A stretch of DNA of 39,893 nt, from contig NZ_JAJBTT010000026.1 of assembly GCF_020860705.1 (NCBI RefSeq), positions 1 through 39,893 of the forward strand. The letters run 5' to 3'. The translations under genes and the position numbers were made by a program. This stretch comes from Akkermansia sp. Its GTDB lineage: Bacteria > Verrucomicrobiota > Verrucomicrobiia > Verrucomicrobiales > Akkermansiaceae. Positions within the stretch are counted from its first letter, which is position 1. Every line of letters begins with the position of its first letter. Positions 1-7,302 of this stretch are shown here, piece by piece. The notes beneath the pieces are model-generated. The model was not told where the DNA came from and ran no database searches. It saw nothing but the letters and a program-made list of their open reading frames with translations.

Positions 1-110
1 GATAGGGGTGATAGGGGTGATAGGGGTGATAGGGGTGATAGGGGTGATAGGATGGGAATTCCCTATAATCCCTAAAATTCCCTATAGTCCCTATAAACCC
101 CTATGAGTTA
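1..110. repeat. Mirrored 9-bp tandem repeats
   Basis: Bases 1-45 are five perfect copies of GATAGGGGT, followed by a partial sixth copy to about base 50. From about base 60 to 105 the complementary theme CCCTAT recurs about every 9-10 bases in degenerate form (CCCTATAAT, CCCTAAAATT, CCCTATAGT, CCCTATAAA, CCCCTATG). The two halves can therefore pair as a long interrupted hairpin, with about six pairs in each nine. The patch lies downstream of the leftward ABC ATPase gene and may continue beyond the window edge. Its function is unknown. Confidence 0.85.
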
Positions 111-143
111 ACCTTATAAACTCTGTAATTTCTTCAGAATTAA

Positions 144-1118
144 CTAACTCCCGGCCAGGCAGCCCGGACAGTTCTGTACCAGATGCCCGGGGGATATTTC
201 CACCAGTTCCGGCTCCCGGTCCGTCAGGCAGAGTTCCGGGTTGCCCAGGGTGTTTCTGGGGCGGAAGCTGCAGCCGCAGGATTCCTGCATCATGTTGGGA
301 GGGAGTCCGGGGATGGTGTACAGGGGGGCTCCTTTTGCATGGAGTCCCGGAATAGATTTCATCAGGGCACGGGTGTAGGCGTGCCTGGGTTGTTCCAGCA
401 GTTCCTGCGCCGGGGCGCTTTCCACGATGCGGCCCGCGTACATGACGTTGATGCGGTCTGCATACTGGCGCACCACGCCGAGGTCGTGCGTGATAAGGAT
501 CACGGAAGTTCCCATGTCCCGCTGAAGTTTCCTGATGAGGTCCAGCACCTGCTTCTGCACGGTGACGTCAAGGGCGGTGGTGGGTTCATCCGCAATGAGG
601 ATTTCCGGCCTGGTGATGAGAGCCATGGCGATCATGACGCGCTGGCGCATGCCGCCGGAGAATTGATGGGGGTAGGAGTCCATGCGCTGTTCCGCCTCCG
701 GGATGCCCACGAGGTCAAGCTGTTCCAGCGCGCGGAAACGCGCTTCCTTCCTGCTGGCTCCTTCATGGATGATGAGAGGCTCCGCTACTTGGTCCCCGAT
801 GGTCAGGTACGGGTTGAGGGAGGTCATGGGGTCCTGGAAGATCATGGAAACGCGCTTGCCGCGAATGGCGCGGAGTTCCTTTTCCGGACAATGGAGCAGG
901 TCCGTGCCGTCCAGCAGGGCGGAACCGCTCTCAATGCAGCCCGGGGGCATCGGAATGAGCCCCATCATGGAGTAGCAGGTAACGGATTTTCCTGATCCGG
1001 ATTCTCCCACGATGCCGAGCGTTTCTCCCGGAGCTACGTCAAAGGATACATTTCTCACCGCCCGGACGATTCCCGCCCTGGTGTGGAAGGAGGCGCTGAG
1101 GTTCCTGACGGAAAGCAT
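144..1118 (-). CDS. OppD/DppD-type peptide ABC transporter ATP-binding protein
   Basis: A 324-residue ATPase subunit of an oligopeptide/dipeptide-type ABC importer. It would hydrolyse ATP at the inner face of the cytoplasmic membrane to power peptide (or nickel or sugar) uptake. Walker A GESGSGKS is at residues 38-45, the Q-loop Gln at about 95, the signature SGGMRQRV at about 154-161, and Walker B ILIADEP at about 173-179. The C-terminal tail carries the cysteine-containing extension typical of OppD/DppD ([10 protein letters not shown] and a later Cys). It starts 18 bases after der and is the last gene of a leftward der operon. No OppF partner, permease or binding protein lies in the window, so substrate and partners cannot be assigned. 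The start has no clear Shine-Dalgarno sequence. Confidence 0.93.
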   Translation of the reverse strand: MLSVRNLSASFHTRAGIVRAVRNVSFDVAPGETLGIVGESGSGKSVTCYSMMGLIPMPPGCIESGSALLDGTDLLHCPEKELRAIRGKRVSMIFQDPMTSLNPYLTIGDQVAEPLIIHEGASRKEARFRALEQLDLVGIPEAEQRMDSYPHQFSGGMRQRVMIAMALITRPEILIADEPTTALDVTVQKQVLDLIRKLQRDMGTSVILITHDLGVVRQYADRINVMYAGRIVESAPAQELLEQPRHAYTRALMKSIPGLHAKGAPLYTIPGLPPNMMQESCGCSFRPRNTLGNPELCLTDREPELVEISPGHLVQNCPGCLAGS

Positions 1119-1136
1119 GCGGAGAAGGCGGGATTG

Positions 1137-2540
1137 TCAGTCATTGCGCACGCGTGAGCGGGCGGAGAAGATGACCGGGATGCCGGGAGCGGGGTAGGCT
1201 TCCCTGATTTTGTTGCGCAGGTACTGGGAATAGCTATCCGTGAGCAGATTCTTGTCATTGACGAAGAGGACGTAGCGCGGAACGGGAATGGTAGCGTACT
1301 TGGGATCCACTGCCGTGGTGACGTAATAGATTTTCAGTCTTCTGGTGGATCCGCTGGCGGTGCCGGGCGGGTTCATCTGCTGGGCAAGCTGGACGAGGCG
1401 GTTGAGTTGTCCGGTGGTGGGAAGGTTACGGGATTCCCGGCGGATGCGCGTGATGACCTTGAAAATGATTTCCACGCCCTCCGCTTTTTTGGCGGAGGTG
1501 GCGATGAATGGAGCGTAGTTGATGAAAAAGAGTTCCCGCCGTACTTGTTCCTCCACTTCCGCCATGCGTTCCTTGCGGGGGGCGTTCGGATGGAAGAGGT
1601 CGAATTTGTTTACGATGATGATGCAGGGTTTTCCCTCTTCTGCAATGATGCCGGCAATGCGGCGGTCCTGCTGCGTGATGCCTGCTGCAATGTCAATGAC
1701 CAGCAGGCAGATGTCCGCCCGCCGGATGGCTTTTTCACTGCGCATGGCGGAGAAAACTTCTACGGAAGTATCCCGCCGGGAGCGTGGGCGCATGCCGGCG
1801 GTATCAATCAGCACGTAGGGCTGGCCGTCGTGCAGGTAGGGAACGTCAATGGCGTCACGGGTGGTGCCTGCTACCTCGGAGACGATGGTGCGCTTGTCCT
1901 GAAGAATGGCGTTGACGAGGGAGGATTTGCCAGCGTTGGGGCGTCCTACGACGGCCACTTTGATGGGGGGGACGGATTCCTCCCCGTCTTCCGGTTCCTC
2001 CTCCAGTTCTTCTTTCAGCGGAGCTCCTTCTTTTTTAAGAAAGATGTCCAGCCGTGAAGCCAGTTCTGAAAATCCCCTGCCGTGGGCGGCGGAAAGAAAG
2101 ATGTGGTCGTCAAAGCCCAGACCAGCGAATTCCCCCAGGTTCAAGTCCTGCTTTTCGTGGTCGGCCTTGTTGAGCAGCAGAATAACGGGAACGTCCGATT
2201 TGCGGAGATGGTCTGCAATGCTCTGGTCAATGGGGGTGAGGTGGTCCCGGCAGTCCAGCACGAAGAGGATGAGGTCCGCCGTTTTCATGGCTATGTCCGC
2301 CTCCGCTGCCACCTGTTCTGCAAAGCCGTCGCTCAGCCGTGCGCCGATGCCTCCCGTGTCCATGATTTTGCAGGCATGGTCCGTAATTTTACAGGGGGCG
2401 GAGATACGGTCCCGGGTGACGCCGGGTTCATCATGAACGATGGCGATGCGCCTGCCAGCCATTCTGTTGAAGATGGCGGATTTCCCGACATTGGGCCTGC
2501 CTACGATGGCGATGGTGGGGACATGCTGCATGCATGTCAT
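1137..2540 (-). CDS. der: Ribosome-assembly GTPase Der (EngA)
   Basis: A 467-residue double-GTPase needed for late 50S subunit maturation, acting in the cytoplasm on the pre-ribosome. It has two tandem Era-like G domains, each with its own P-loop: GRPNVGKS at residues 14-21 and GRPNAGKS near residue 200. The matching DTGG/DTAG G3 motifs and NKAD/NKFD G4 motifs are present. A KH-like C-terminal domain follows (LKIYYVTTA, then VPRYVLFVNDKNLL). An acidic linker (EELEEEPEDGEE) joins the two G domains. Length is normal for Der. Translation could also start at the Met three codons later (2531); neither start has a clear Shine-Dalgarno. It lies between the LptF/LptG-type gene (66-base gap) and the ABC ATPase (18-base gap), so these three are probably co-transcribed. 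Confidence 0.97.
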   Translation of the reverse strand: MTCMQHVPTIAIVGRPNVGKSAIFNRMAGRRIAIVHDEPGVTRDRISAPCKITDHACKIMDTGGIGARLSDGFAEQVAAEADIAMKTADLILFVLDCRDHLTPIDQSIADHLRKSDVPVILLLNKADHEKQDLNLGEFAGLGFDDHIFLSAAHGRGFSELASRLDIFLKKEGAPLKEELEEEPEDGEESVPPIKVAVVGRPNAGKSSLVNAILQDKRTIVSEVAGTTRDAIDVPYLHDGQPYVLIDTAGMRPRSRRDTSVEVFSAMRSEKAIRRADICLLVIDIAAGITQQDRRIAGIIAEEGKPCIIIVNKFDLFHPNAPRKERMAEVEEQVRRELFFINYAPFIATSAKKAEGVEIIFKVITRIRRESRNLPTTGQLNRLVQLAQQMNPPGTASGSTRRLKIYYVTTAVDPKYATIPVPRYVLFVNDKNLLTDSYSQYLRNKIREAYPAPGIPVIFSARSRVRND

Positions 2541-2606
2541 GATACCCGAACGGCGGGGACTGTGAAAGATAATTCCGTGCCAACGGAGAGCGCTTTTTTC
2601 AGGGGC

Positions 2607-3698
2607 TTACCCTTTGTGCCTGGCCCGATTGTGAAGGTAAAGGGCCACGCCGACCGTAATGACGTTGGGCAGCCACAGCAGGATGTAGGGAAGCATGGTG
2701 CCGCTTTTCCGGGACAGGTCCGCAAAGATCAGGGCTACAAAGTAGAGGGAGGCAATCAGAATGCCCAGGGCAAATCCCGTGGAGGTGTCTTTTCTGCGGG
2801 TGTTGATGGCCAGGGGTACGCCGATGAGGGCGAAGACGATGCAGGCCAGGGAGAAGGAGGCTCTCCTGGGTAGTTCCGTGGCGAATTCCCTGGCCTGTTT
2901 TTCATCCAGATAGCCGGGTGTGTTCAGGGCTTCCCTGATTTCTTGGTTAGTAAAGCGGTTGGCCTTGATGCGGCGGGAGCGGGATTTGTCCAGGTTGATG
3001 CTCAGGGGCAGTTCATCCATCCTTACGCTTTGTGAGATGGAGTCCTTTTCCTGCGTGGTAATGAGAGGGTTGAGGAGGTTGAGGTAGAGGGTTTTATCTT
3101 CCGGGGAGAAGTCTACGGTGACGCGTTCCGCGTGCATGGCGACGGCCGGAGATTTGTCGTCTGCCTTCTGGTAGATATGCATGCCGTGGATGACGTCATC
3201 CACGCGTTTGTCAATGTAGATTTCCAGGTTGTCGAATTTGGTGATGGCCTGTCCTTCACTAAGAAGTCCCTTGGGGTTGATGGAGGCGGCCTTGATGAGC
3301 AGCTCGGAAATGGATTGCTTGGCGCGGGGCGCTATGTCGATGTTGATCCAGTAGCAGAGGCCGGAAAGGGCGACGCCGATAGCGATGGCAGGGGCGCTCA
3401 GGCGCCACAGGCTCATGCCCGACATGCGCATGGAGGTGAGTTCATTATCCGAGGCCAGACGCCCGTATACCAGCAGCACGGCCGTCAGGAATCCCCACGG
3501 AATGGAAAACATCAGAGAGAAGGGGATTACCTGGAAGATGAATTCCAGAACGATGCTGATGGGCGCTTTGTTTTCTACCAGCAGGGGGCGCAGTTCCTTG
3601 AACAGGTTGCCCAGGAGCAGAAGGGCGCTCAGGACCATCACCCCCAGGGCCGTCACCCCCAGCAGCTGGCGGGCAATGTATCTGTCAAGGATCTTCAT
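2607..3698 (-). CDS. LptF/LptG-family LPS export permease
   Basis: A 363-residue inner-membrane protein of the YjgP/YjgQ family. LptF and LptG form the transmembrane part of the LptB2FG ABC exporter that extracts lipopolysaccharide from the inner membrane. The N-terminus (MKILDRYIARQLL) is typical of LptG. Membrane segments lie at about residues 15-35, 55-85 and 100-120, then a periplasmic jellyroll-like region of about 150 residues (GLLSEGQAITKFDNLEIYID onward), then three C-terminal segments (SFSLACIVFALIGVPLAI and two more). No second LptF/G copy or LptB is in the window. It heads the leftward lptG-der-ABC operon, with a promoter candidate at 3719-3747. I cannot separate LptF from LptG with certainty, so no symbol is given. 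Confidence 0.9.
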   Translation of the reverse strand: MKILDRYIARQLLGVTALGVMVLSALLLLGNLFKELRPLLVENKAPISIVLEFIFQVIPFSLMFSIPWGFLTAVLLVYGRLASDNELTSMRMSGMSLWRLSAPAIAIGVALSGLCYWINIDIAPRAKQSISELLIKAASINPKGLLSEGQAITKFDNLEIYIDKRVDDVIHGMHIYQKADDKSPAVAMHAERVTVDFSPEDKTLYLNLLNPLITTQEKDSISQSVRMDELPLSINLDKSRSRRIKANRFTNQEIREALNTPGYLDEKQAREFATELPRRASFSLACIVFALIGVPLAINTRRKDTSTGFALGILIASLYFVALIFADLSRKSGTMLPYILLWLPNVITVGVALYLHNRARHKG

Positions 3699-3718
3699 GC
3701 AGTAAAACCGTGCCGATC

Positions 3719-3747
3719 ATTTTGCCCGAAGGCCGTGGACAAGTCAA
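3719..3747 (-). promoter_or_regulatory. Promoter candidate for the lptG-der operon
   Basis: Read on the minus strand, TTGACT (3742-3747) is separated by 17 bases from CAAAAT (3719-3724). The predicted transcription start is about 14 bases before the permease start codon. The -10 element is a weak match, so this is tentative. The 151-base gap 3699-3849 also holds nested inverted repeats (CCCGCAT 3765-3771 with ATGCGGG 3801-3807, and GGCAA 3784-3788 with TTGCC 3795-3799). They have no T-run and could mark the end of the recO transcript. Confidence 0.4.
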
Positions 3748-3849
3748 TCACGTGCACGGAACAACCCGCATTCTCCCCTGGCGGGCAAGGGGCTTTGCCT
3801 ATGCGGGCGCAATCCTGGGCGGCTGGTGAAAAATGGTGCGGCATGTCGT

Positions 3850-4386
3850 TCAGTTTTCTTTCCTTTCCAGGCTGCCGAGCAGTTTTTCCCGCTGGGGGGG
3901 GAGCTTGCCGAAGTGTGATTTCAGGATGACGTGCGCCGGGATGCCTGGGTGCGCGATGCCGTGCAGACGCGCGAGCTCCTGTTCAAAGTGAAGGACGGCG
4001 CGGATGGATGGATCATTGTTTTCCAGATAGGCGTAGGCCCGCTGGAGAAGGTCGTAAAATTCCGGAATAGGGGTGTCCGGCTCCAGCATTTGAAGAAACA
4101 GGCGCGCAAAGTAGCCCGCCGCGGCGAGCCTTGGGTAACTTTCCCGGAGGGCCAGGCGCGGGGAGAGCAGGTCTACGGAGGTTAATGCATGCAGGTCTCC
4201 CGTTTTGGACTGCGTCCACTGCATGCGGCACTGGTAGAAGAGGTCCAGGCGCCCGGCAAAAGGGCTGGTTGGCTTTCTGGCGCTTTTGGCCGCCGTCCTG
4301 ATGATGCCTTCCTCCGTGCACCAGACGACGATCAGTCCGTTCTCCCCCAGGGGATAGAGTTTCAGGATCGTCGCGTCCGCATTCAT
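3850..4386 (-). CDS. recO: Short RecO-like DNA repair protein
   Basis: A 178-residue protein whose N-terminal half matches the RecO OB-fold domain (ATILKLYPLGENGLIVVWCTEEGI, then KSARKPTSPFAGRLDLFYQC). RecO works with RecR in the RecF pathway to load RecA onto SSB-coated single-stranded DNA. The helical C-terminal half is present but compact (LARLHGIAHPGIPAHVIL). The protein is some 50-60 residues shorter than usual for RecO, and the C-terminal zinc-finger cysteines found in many homologues are absent. The stop is followed by a long gap, and nothing suggests a frameshift. Its ATG overlaps the stop of the upstream TPR gene by one base, so it is the last gene of the long operon starting at 11,734. 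Confidence 0.82.
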   Translation of the reverse strand: MNADATILKLYPLGENGLIVVWCTEEGIIRTAAKSARKPTSPFAGRLDLFYQCRMQWTQSKTGDLHALTSVDLLSPRLALRESYPRLAAAGYFARLFLQMLEPDTPIPEFYDLLQRAYAYLENNDPSIRAVLHFEQELARLHGIAHPGIPAHVILKSHFGKLPPQREKLLGSLERKEN

Positions 4387-5159
4387 CAGCGGTGTTTTTC
4401 CAGTCCTGTTTTTACCGGTTGTTCGGTCGGGACGGTCTGCCCGTAGGGGGAGGGCAGGATGCCCGCTTCCGTCATGGCGTCCGTAAAGGCCTGAAGGGCG
4501 CTGGTGCCCCTATGGATGCGGATGGCGGAAAGGAGTTGTTCCTGGGCGGCGTCTTTGTCTCCTTCCATGAATTTGATGATGACCTGGATGCAGTAGTAGT
4601 ACGGCGTGTCGTCCATCGGGCCGTACAGGGATTCGAGTTCTTTGGCAAGAGGCTGGTTGTCCAGCTTGCGGGCGCAGATATAGCGCTTGAATTGCAGCAG
4701 CGGGGCCATGCCGGGGTTGTCCTTGAAGGGTGGCAGAAGTTCCGTGAAGGCTTTCAGCGCTTTGGCATAGTCATGACTGACGTAGTGCGCTTCCGCCAGG
4801 TTGAACTGAATGGTGAGGTTGGCCGGATCCAGTTTCTGGGCCTTTTCAAAGTTTTCCAGGGCTTTTTCAATGTTGCGGATTTCAATGTAGCATGCGCCGC
4901 GGAGGTTGTATAAGCCCGGATTTCCAGCGTAAAGCTTTTCCAGTTCCGTCAGGGAGAAAAGGCATTCCATGGTTCTCTTCTGGGCAAAGAGCTGTTCCGC
5001 CTGGCGGAATTGGTCAATGTAGTTTTTTCTGGTTGCTTCCGGCAGGCTGTTGAATTCCTGAACCCAGGCCGGGGATTGGGCTGCCGGGGGGGATTGTTGC
5101 GCGGAGACGGGAAGGAGGGCAGTCATCAGGGCTGCCAGCAGGAAGGTATAGGTTTTCAT
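4386..5159 (-). CDS. Secreted tetratricopeptide-repeat protein
   Basis: A 257-residue protein with an N-terminal signal peptide (MKTYTFLLAALMTALLPVSA, cleavage near residue 20). Three or so TPR helices-turn-helices follow. The clearest are residues about 65-135, with repeats such as LYNLRGACYIEIRNIEKAL and IQFNLAEAHYVSHDYAKAL. TPR domains bind protein partners, and this one should lie in the periplasm or at the outer membrane. No catalytic motif is visible. It lies 7 bases downstream of dxs and overlaps recO by one base, so it belongs to the same transcript. The exact role is unknown. The C-terminal 60 residues have a further helical pair (AAQEQLLSAIRIHRGTSAL) and no recognisable second domain. 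Confidence 0.85.
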   Translation of the reverse strand: MKTYTFLLAALMTALLPVSAQQSPPAAQSPAWVQEFNSLPEATRKNYIDQFRQAEQLFAQKRTMECLFSLTELEKLYAGNPGLYNLRGACYIEIRNIEKALENFEKAQKLDPANLTIQFNLAEAHYVSHDYAKALKAFTELLPPFKDNPGMAPLLQFKRYICARKLDNQPLAKELESLYGPMDDTPYYYCIQVIIKFMEGDKDAAQEQLLSAIRIHRGTSALQAFTDAMTEAGILPSPYGQTVPTEQPVKTGLEKHR

Positions 5160-5166
5160 GGATGGA

Positions 5167-7068
5167 TCAGGAGTTCAGGTGGGGAATGATTTTTTGTAAC
5201 GCCGCTTCCGCCGTGAGTCCATATTTTTTTCTGAGGATGGATTCCGAGCCGTGTTCAATGAATTGGTCCGGCCACGCGATGGCTTCCACGGGCGTGACGA
5301 TGCCACCGGCTTCCAGGGATTCCAGCACGGCGGAGTTAAAGCCGCCGCTGATGGAGTGGTCTTCAAAGGTGCAGACCACCCGGCTGGCGGCTGCGTGCAG
5401 GCGGATGCATTCATCGTCCAGGGGTTTGATGAAGCGGGCGTTGATGAGGGTGACCGAGTAGCCCTGCGCTTCCAGGAGGGCGGTTGTCTCTTTGGCGATG
5501 CCGATCATGGTGCCCAGGGAGATGAGCGTTACGTCCTTCCCCGTCTGGAGCAATTCCGCCTTGCCGATGGGGAGGATTTCCGCCGTGGCAGGAAGAGCCG
5601 CCCCGGAGCCGCATCCCCTGGGATAGCGGATAACGGTGGGGCCGTTCTGGTAATGGTTCATGGTCCGGAGCATATGGACGAATTCCGCTTCATCCTTGGG
5701 TTGCATGAAGACGATATTTGGAATACTGCGGATCATGGCGATGTCAAACAGGCCGTGGTGCGTGGGTCCGTCGTCCGGGGAGAGTCCGGCGCGGTCCATG
5801 CAGAAGCGCACGGGAAGTTTTTGCAGGGCGGCGTCATGCTGGATCATGTCAATGCAGCGCTGCATGAAGGTGGAGTAAATGGCAACGTAGGGCTTCATGC
5901 CTTGCGCCGCCAGCCCGCATGCGAAGAGGGCGCCGTGTTCTTCCGCAATGCCTACGTCAAAGTAGCGTGTGGGGAAGGCTTCCTTAAACAGGTCCAGCTT
6001 GGTGCCGCTGGCCATGGCGGCCGTGATGGCTGTGATGGATTCGTCCTCCCGCGCCATTTCCACCAGCGTGGAACCGAAAATATGGGAGAAAGTGGGGGTG
6101 GGCGTTCCCTGCGTTTCTCCGTCCCTTACGCAGTAGGAGCCCAGTCCGTGGAATTTGGTGGGGTTGTCCAGCGCAGGCTGGTAGCCTTTTCCTTTCTGGG
6201 TGACCACGTGCAGGATCACGGGTTCGTTGAGGTCCTTGATATAGGAAAGAGTGCGGATCAGGGTAGGGATGTCATGGCCGTCCAGAGGACCGAAGTAGCG
6301 CAGCCCGAATTTATTGAAGAGAAGGGACGGGAAGATGAGGTTTTTGGTGGTGCCTTCCAGCTTGAACGCAAAGTCCCTGGCTTGCGTACCGCCCAGTTTT
6401 TCAATGAAGGAGGCTGTCTTATCCCTCAACCAGGAGAAGGTTTCCGAGGTTTGCAGGGAGTTGAAGTATTTGGCGAGCGCCCCCACGTTTTTATCAATAG
6501 CCCATTCGTTGTCGTTCAGAATGGTGATGTAGCGCTTGGTGGTCTGGCTGATGTTGTTCAGCGCCTCCAGGGTGGTTCCACAGGTGAACGCCGCATCCCC
6601 GGCCACGGCTACCACATGGTAGTCCTCTCCTTTCAGGTCCCGGGCCGCGCACATGCCCAGGGCGGCGGAAAGAGCCGTGCCCGCATGGCCTGCGCCATAG
6701 GCATCATGGGGGGATTCCGACATTTTGGCAAAACCGGAGAGCCCCCCGTGCTGGCGGATGGTGTGAATCTGCGGCGCACGGCCTGTGAGCATTTTGTGGA
6801 CGTAGGCTTGGTGGGAGACGTCAAAAATGATTTTATCCCGCGGTGTTTCAAAGACGCGGTGGAGAGCAATGCTCAGTTCCACGACGCCCAGGTTGGGGCC
6901 CAGATGGCCGCCGGTGAAAGAAAGGGAATGGATGAGGGTGTTCCGGATTTCTTCCGCGAGCCGGGGCAGGTCCGCCTCAGGGATTTGCATCAGGTCGGCA
7001 TGGTTGTGGATGCCTTCCAGAAGTTCCGGAAGTTCAGGTGAGGGAGAATTCATTGCTGTCTGATTCAT
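5167..7068 (-). CDS. dxs: 1-deoxy-D-xylulose-5-phosphate synthase, divergent
   Basis: A thiamine-diphosphate enzyme that condenses pyruvate and glyceraldehyde 3-phosphate, the first step of the MEP isoprenoid pathway. The full transketolase-like layout is present: an N-terminal TPP domain (FTGGHLGPNLGVVEL, GAGHAGTALSAALG), a pyrimidine-binding domain (DVGIAEEHGALFACG, DRAGLSPDDGPTHHG) and a C-terminal transketolase domain. Several usually invariant positions differ. The TPP motif GDG reads GDA (AVAGDAAFTCG), and AEQH reads AEEH. The first ATG of the open frame is at 7134, deep inside xseB. I chose 7068 (633 residues, near the family length of about 620); 7053 is also possible. Either way the start overlaps the end of xseB, which suggests translational coupling. 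No strong Shine-Dalgarno is visible. Confidence 0.93.
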   Translation of the reverse strand: MNQTAMNSPSPELPELLEGIHNHADLMQIPEADLPRLAEEIRNTLIHSLSFTGGHLGPNLGVVELSIALHRVFETPRDKIIFDVSHQAYVHKMLTGRAPQIHTIRQHGGLSGFAKMSESPHDAYGAGHAGTALSAALGMCAARDLKGEDYHVVAVAGDAAFTCGTTLEALNNISQTTKRYITILNDNEWAIDKNVGALAKYFNSLQTSETFSWLRDKTASFIEKLGGTQARDFAFKLEGTTKNLIFPSLLFNKFGLRYFGPLDGHDIPTLIRTLSYIKDLNEPVILHVVTQKGKGYQPALDNPTKFHGLGSYCVRDGETQGTPTPTFSHIFGSTLVEMAREDESITAITAAMASGTKLDLFKEAFPTRYFDVGIAEEHGALFACGLAAQGMKPYVAIYSTFMQRCIDMIQHDAALQKLPVRFCMDRAGLSPDDGPTHHGLFDIAMIRSIPNIVFMQPKDEAEFVHMLRTMNHYQNGPTVIRYPRGCGSGAALPATAEILPIGKAELLQTGKDVTLISLGTMIGIAKETTALLEAQGYSVTLINARFIKPLDDECIRLHAAASRVVCTFEDHSISGGFNSAVLESLEAGGIVTPVEAIAWPDQFIEHGSESILRKKYGLTAEAALQKIIPHLNS

Positions 7069-7294
7069 CAGTATCCGTTCCGTCCTGGTCGGTTTCCGGG
7101 TTGCTGAGGGTTTGAATGCGCAGTTCCGCGTCATGAAGGATGCCGCGGCAATGGCGGATGAGCCTGTTGCCTTCTTCGACCAGGGCTATCATGTCTTCCA
7201 GCTCGGTGACGGGAGCTTCCGTCAGGCGGATGATTTCTTCCAGACGGGCTACGGATTCTTCAAATCCGGGAGCGTTTTTCCGTTGTTTGGCCAT
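7034..7294 (-). CDS. xseB: Exodeoxyribonuclease VII small subunit
   Basis: An 86-residue protein matching XseB, the small subunit that joins XseA to form exonuclease VII, which degrades single-stranded DNA in both directions. The family signature is clear: FEESVARLEEIIRLTEAPVT followed by LEDMIALVEEGNRLIRHCRGIL, which form a two-helix coiled hairpin. The acidic tail (DQDGTDTDESDSNEF) is lineage-specific. Its 3' end overlaps the dxs start by about 35 bases. The xseB-dxs pairing is common in bacteria and supports both calls. XseA is not in the window. Confidence 0.93.
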   Translation of the reverse strand: MAKQRKNAPGFEESVARLEEIIRLTEAPVTELEDMIALVEEGNRLIRHCRGILHDAELRIQTLSNPETDQDGTDTDESDSNEFSLT

Positions 7295-7302
7295 AAGAAT
7301 GA

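Noticed and set aside
3765..3807. Nested inverted repeats downstream of recO
   Set aside because: They form a stable stem but have no T-tract on the minus strand. They are mentioned with the lptG promoter but not called as an intrinsic terminator.
5251..7041. Long plus-strand open frame opposite dxs
   Set aside because: It is a mirror frame of a clear enzyme gene, with low-complexity His/Gly/Val-rich translation and no homology. The same holds for the long frames opposite valS, fusA, gpmI and the GH2 gene.
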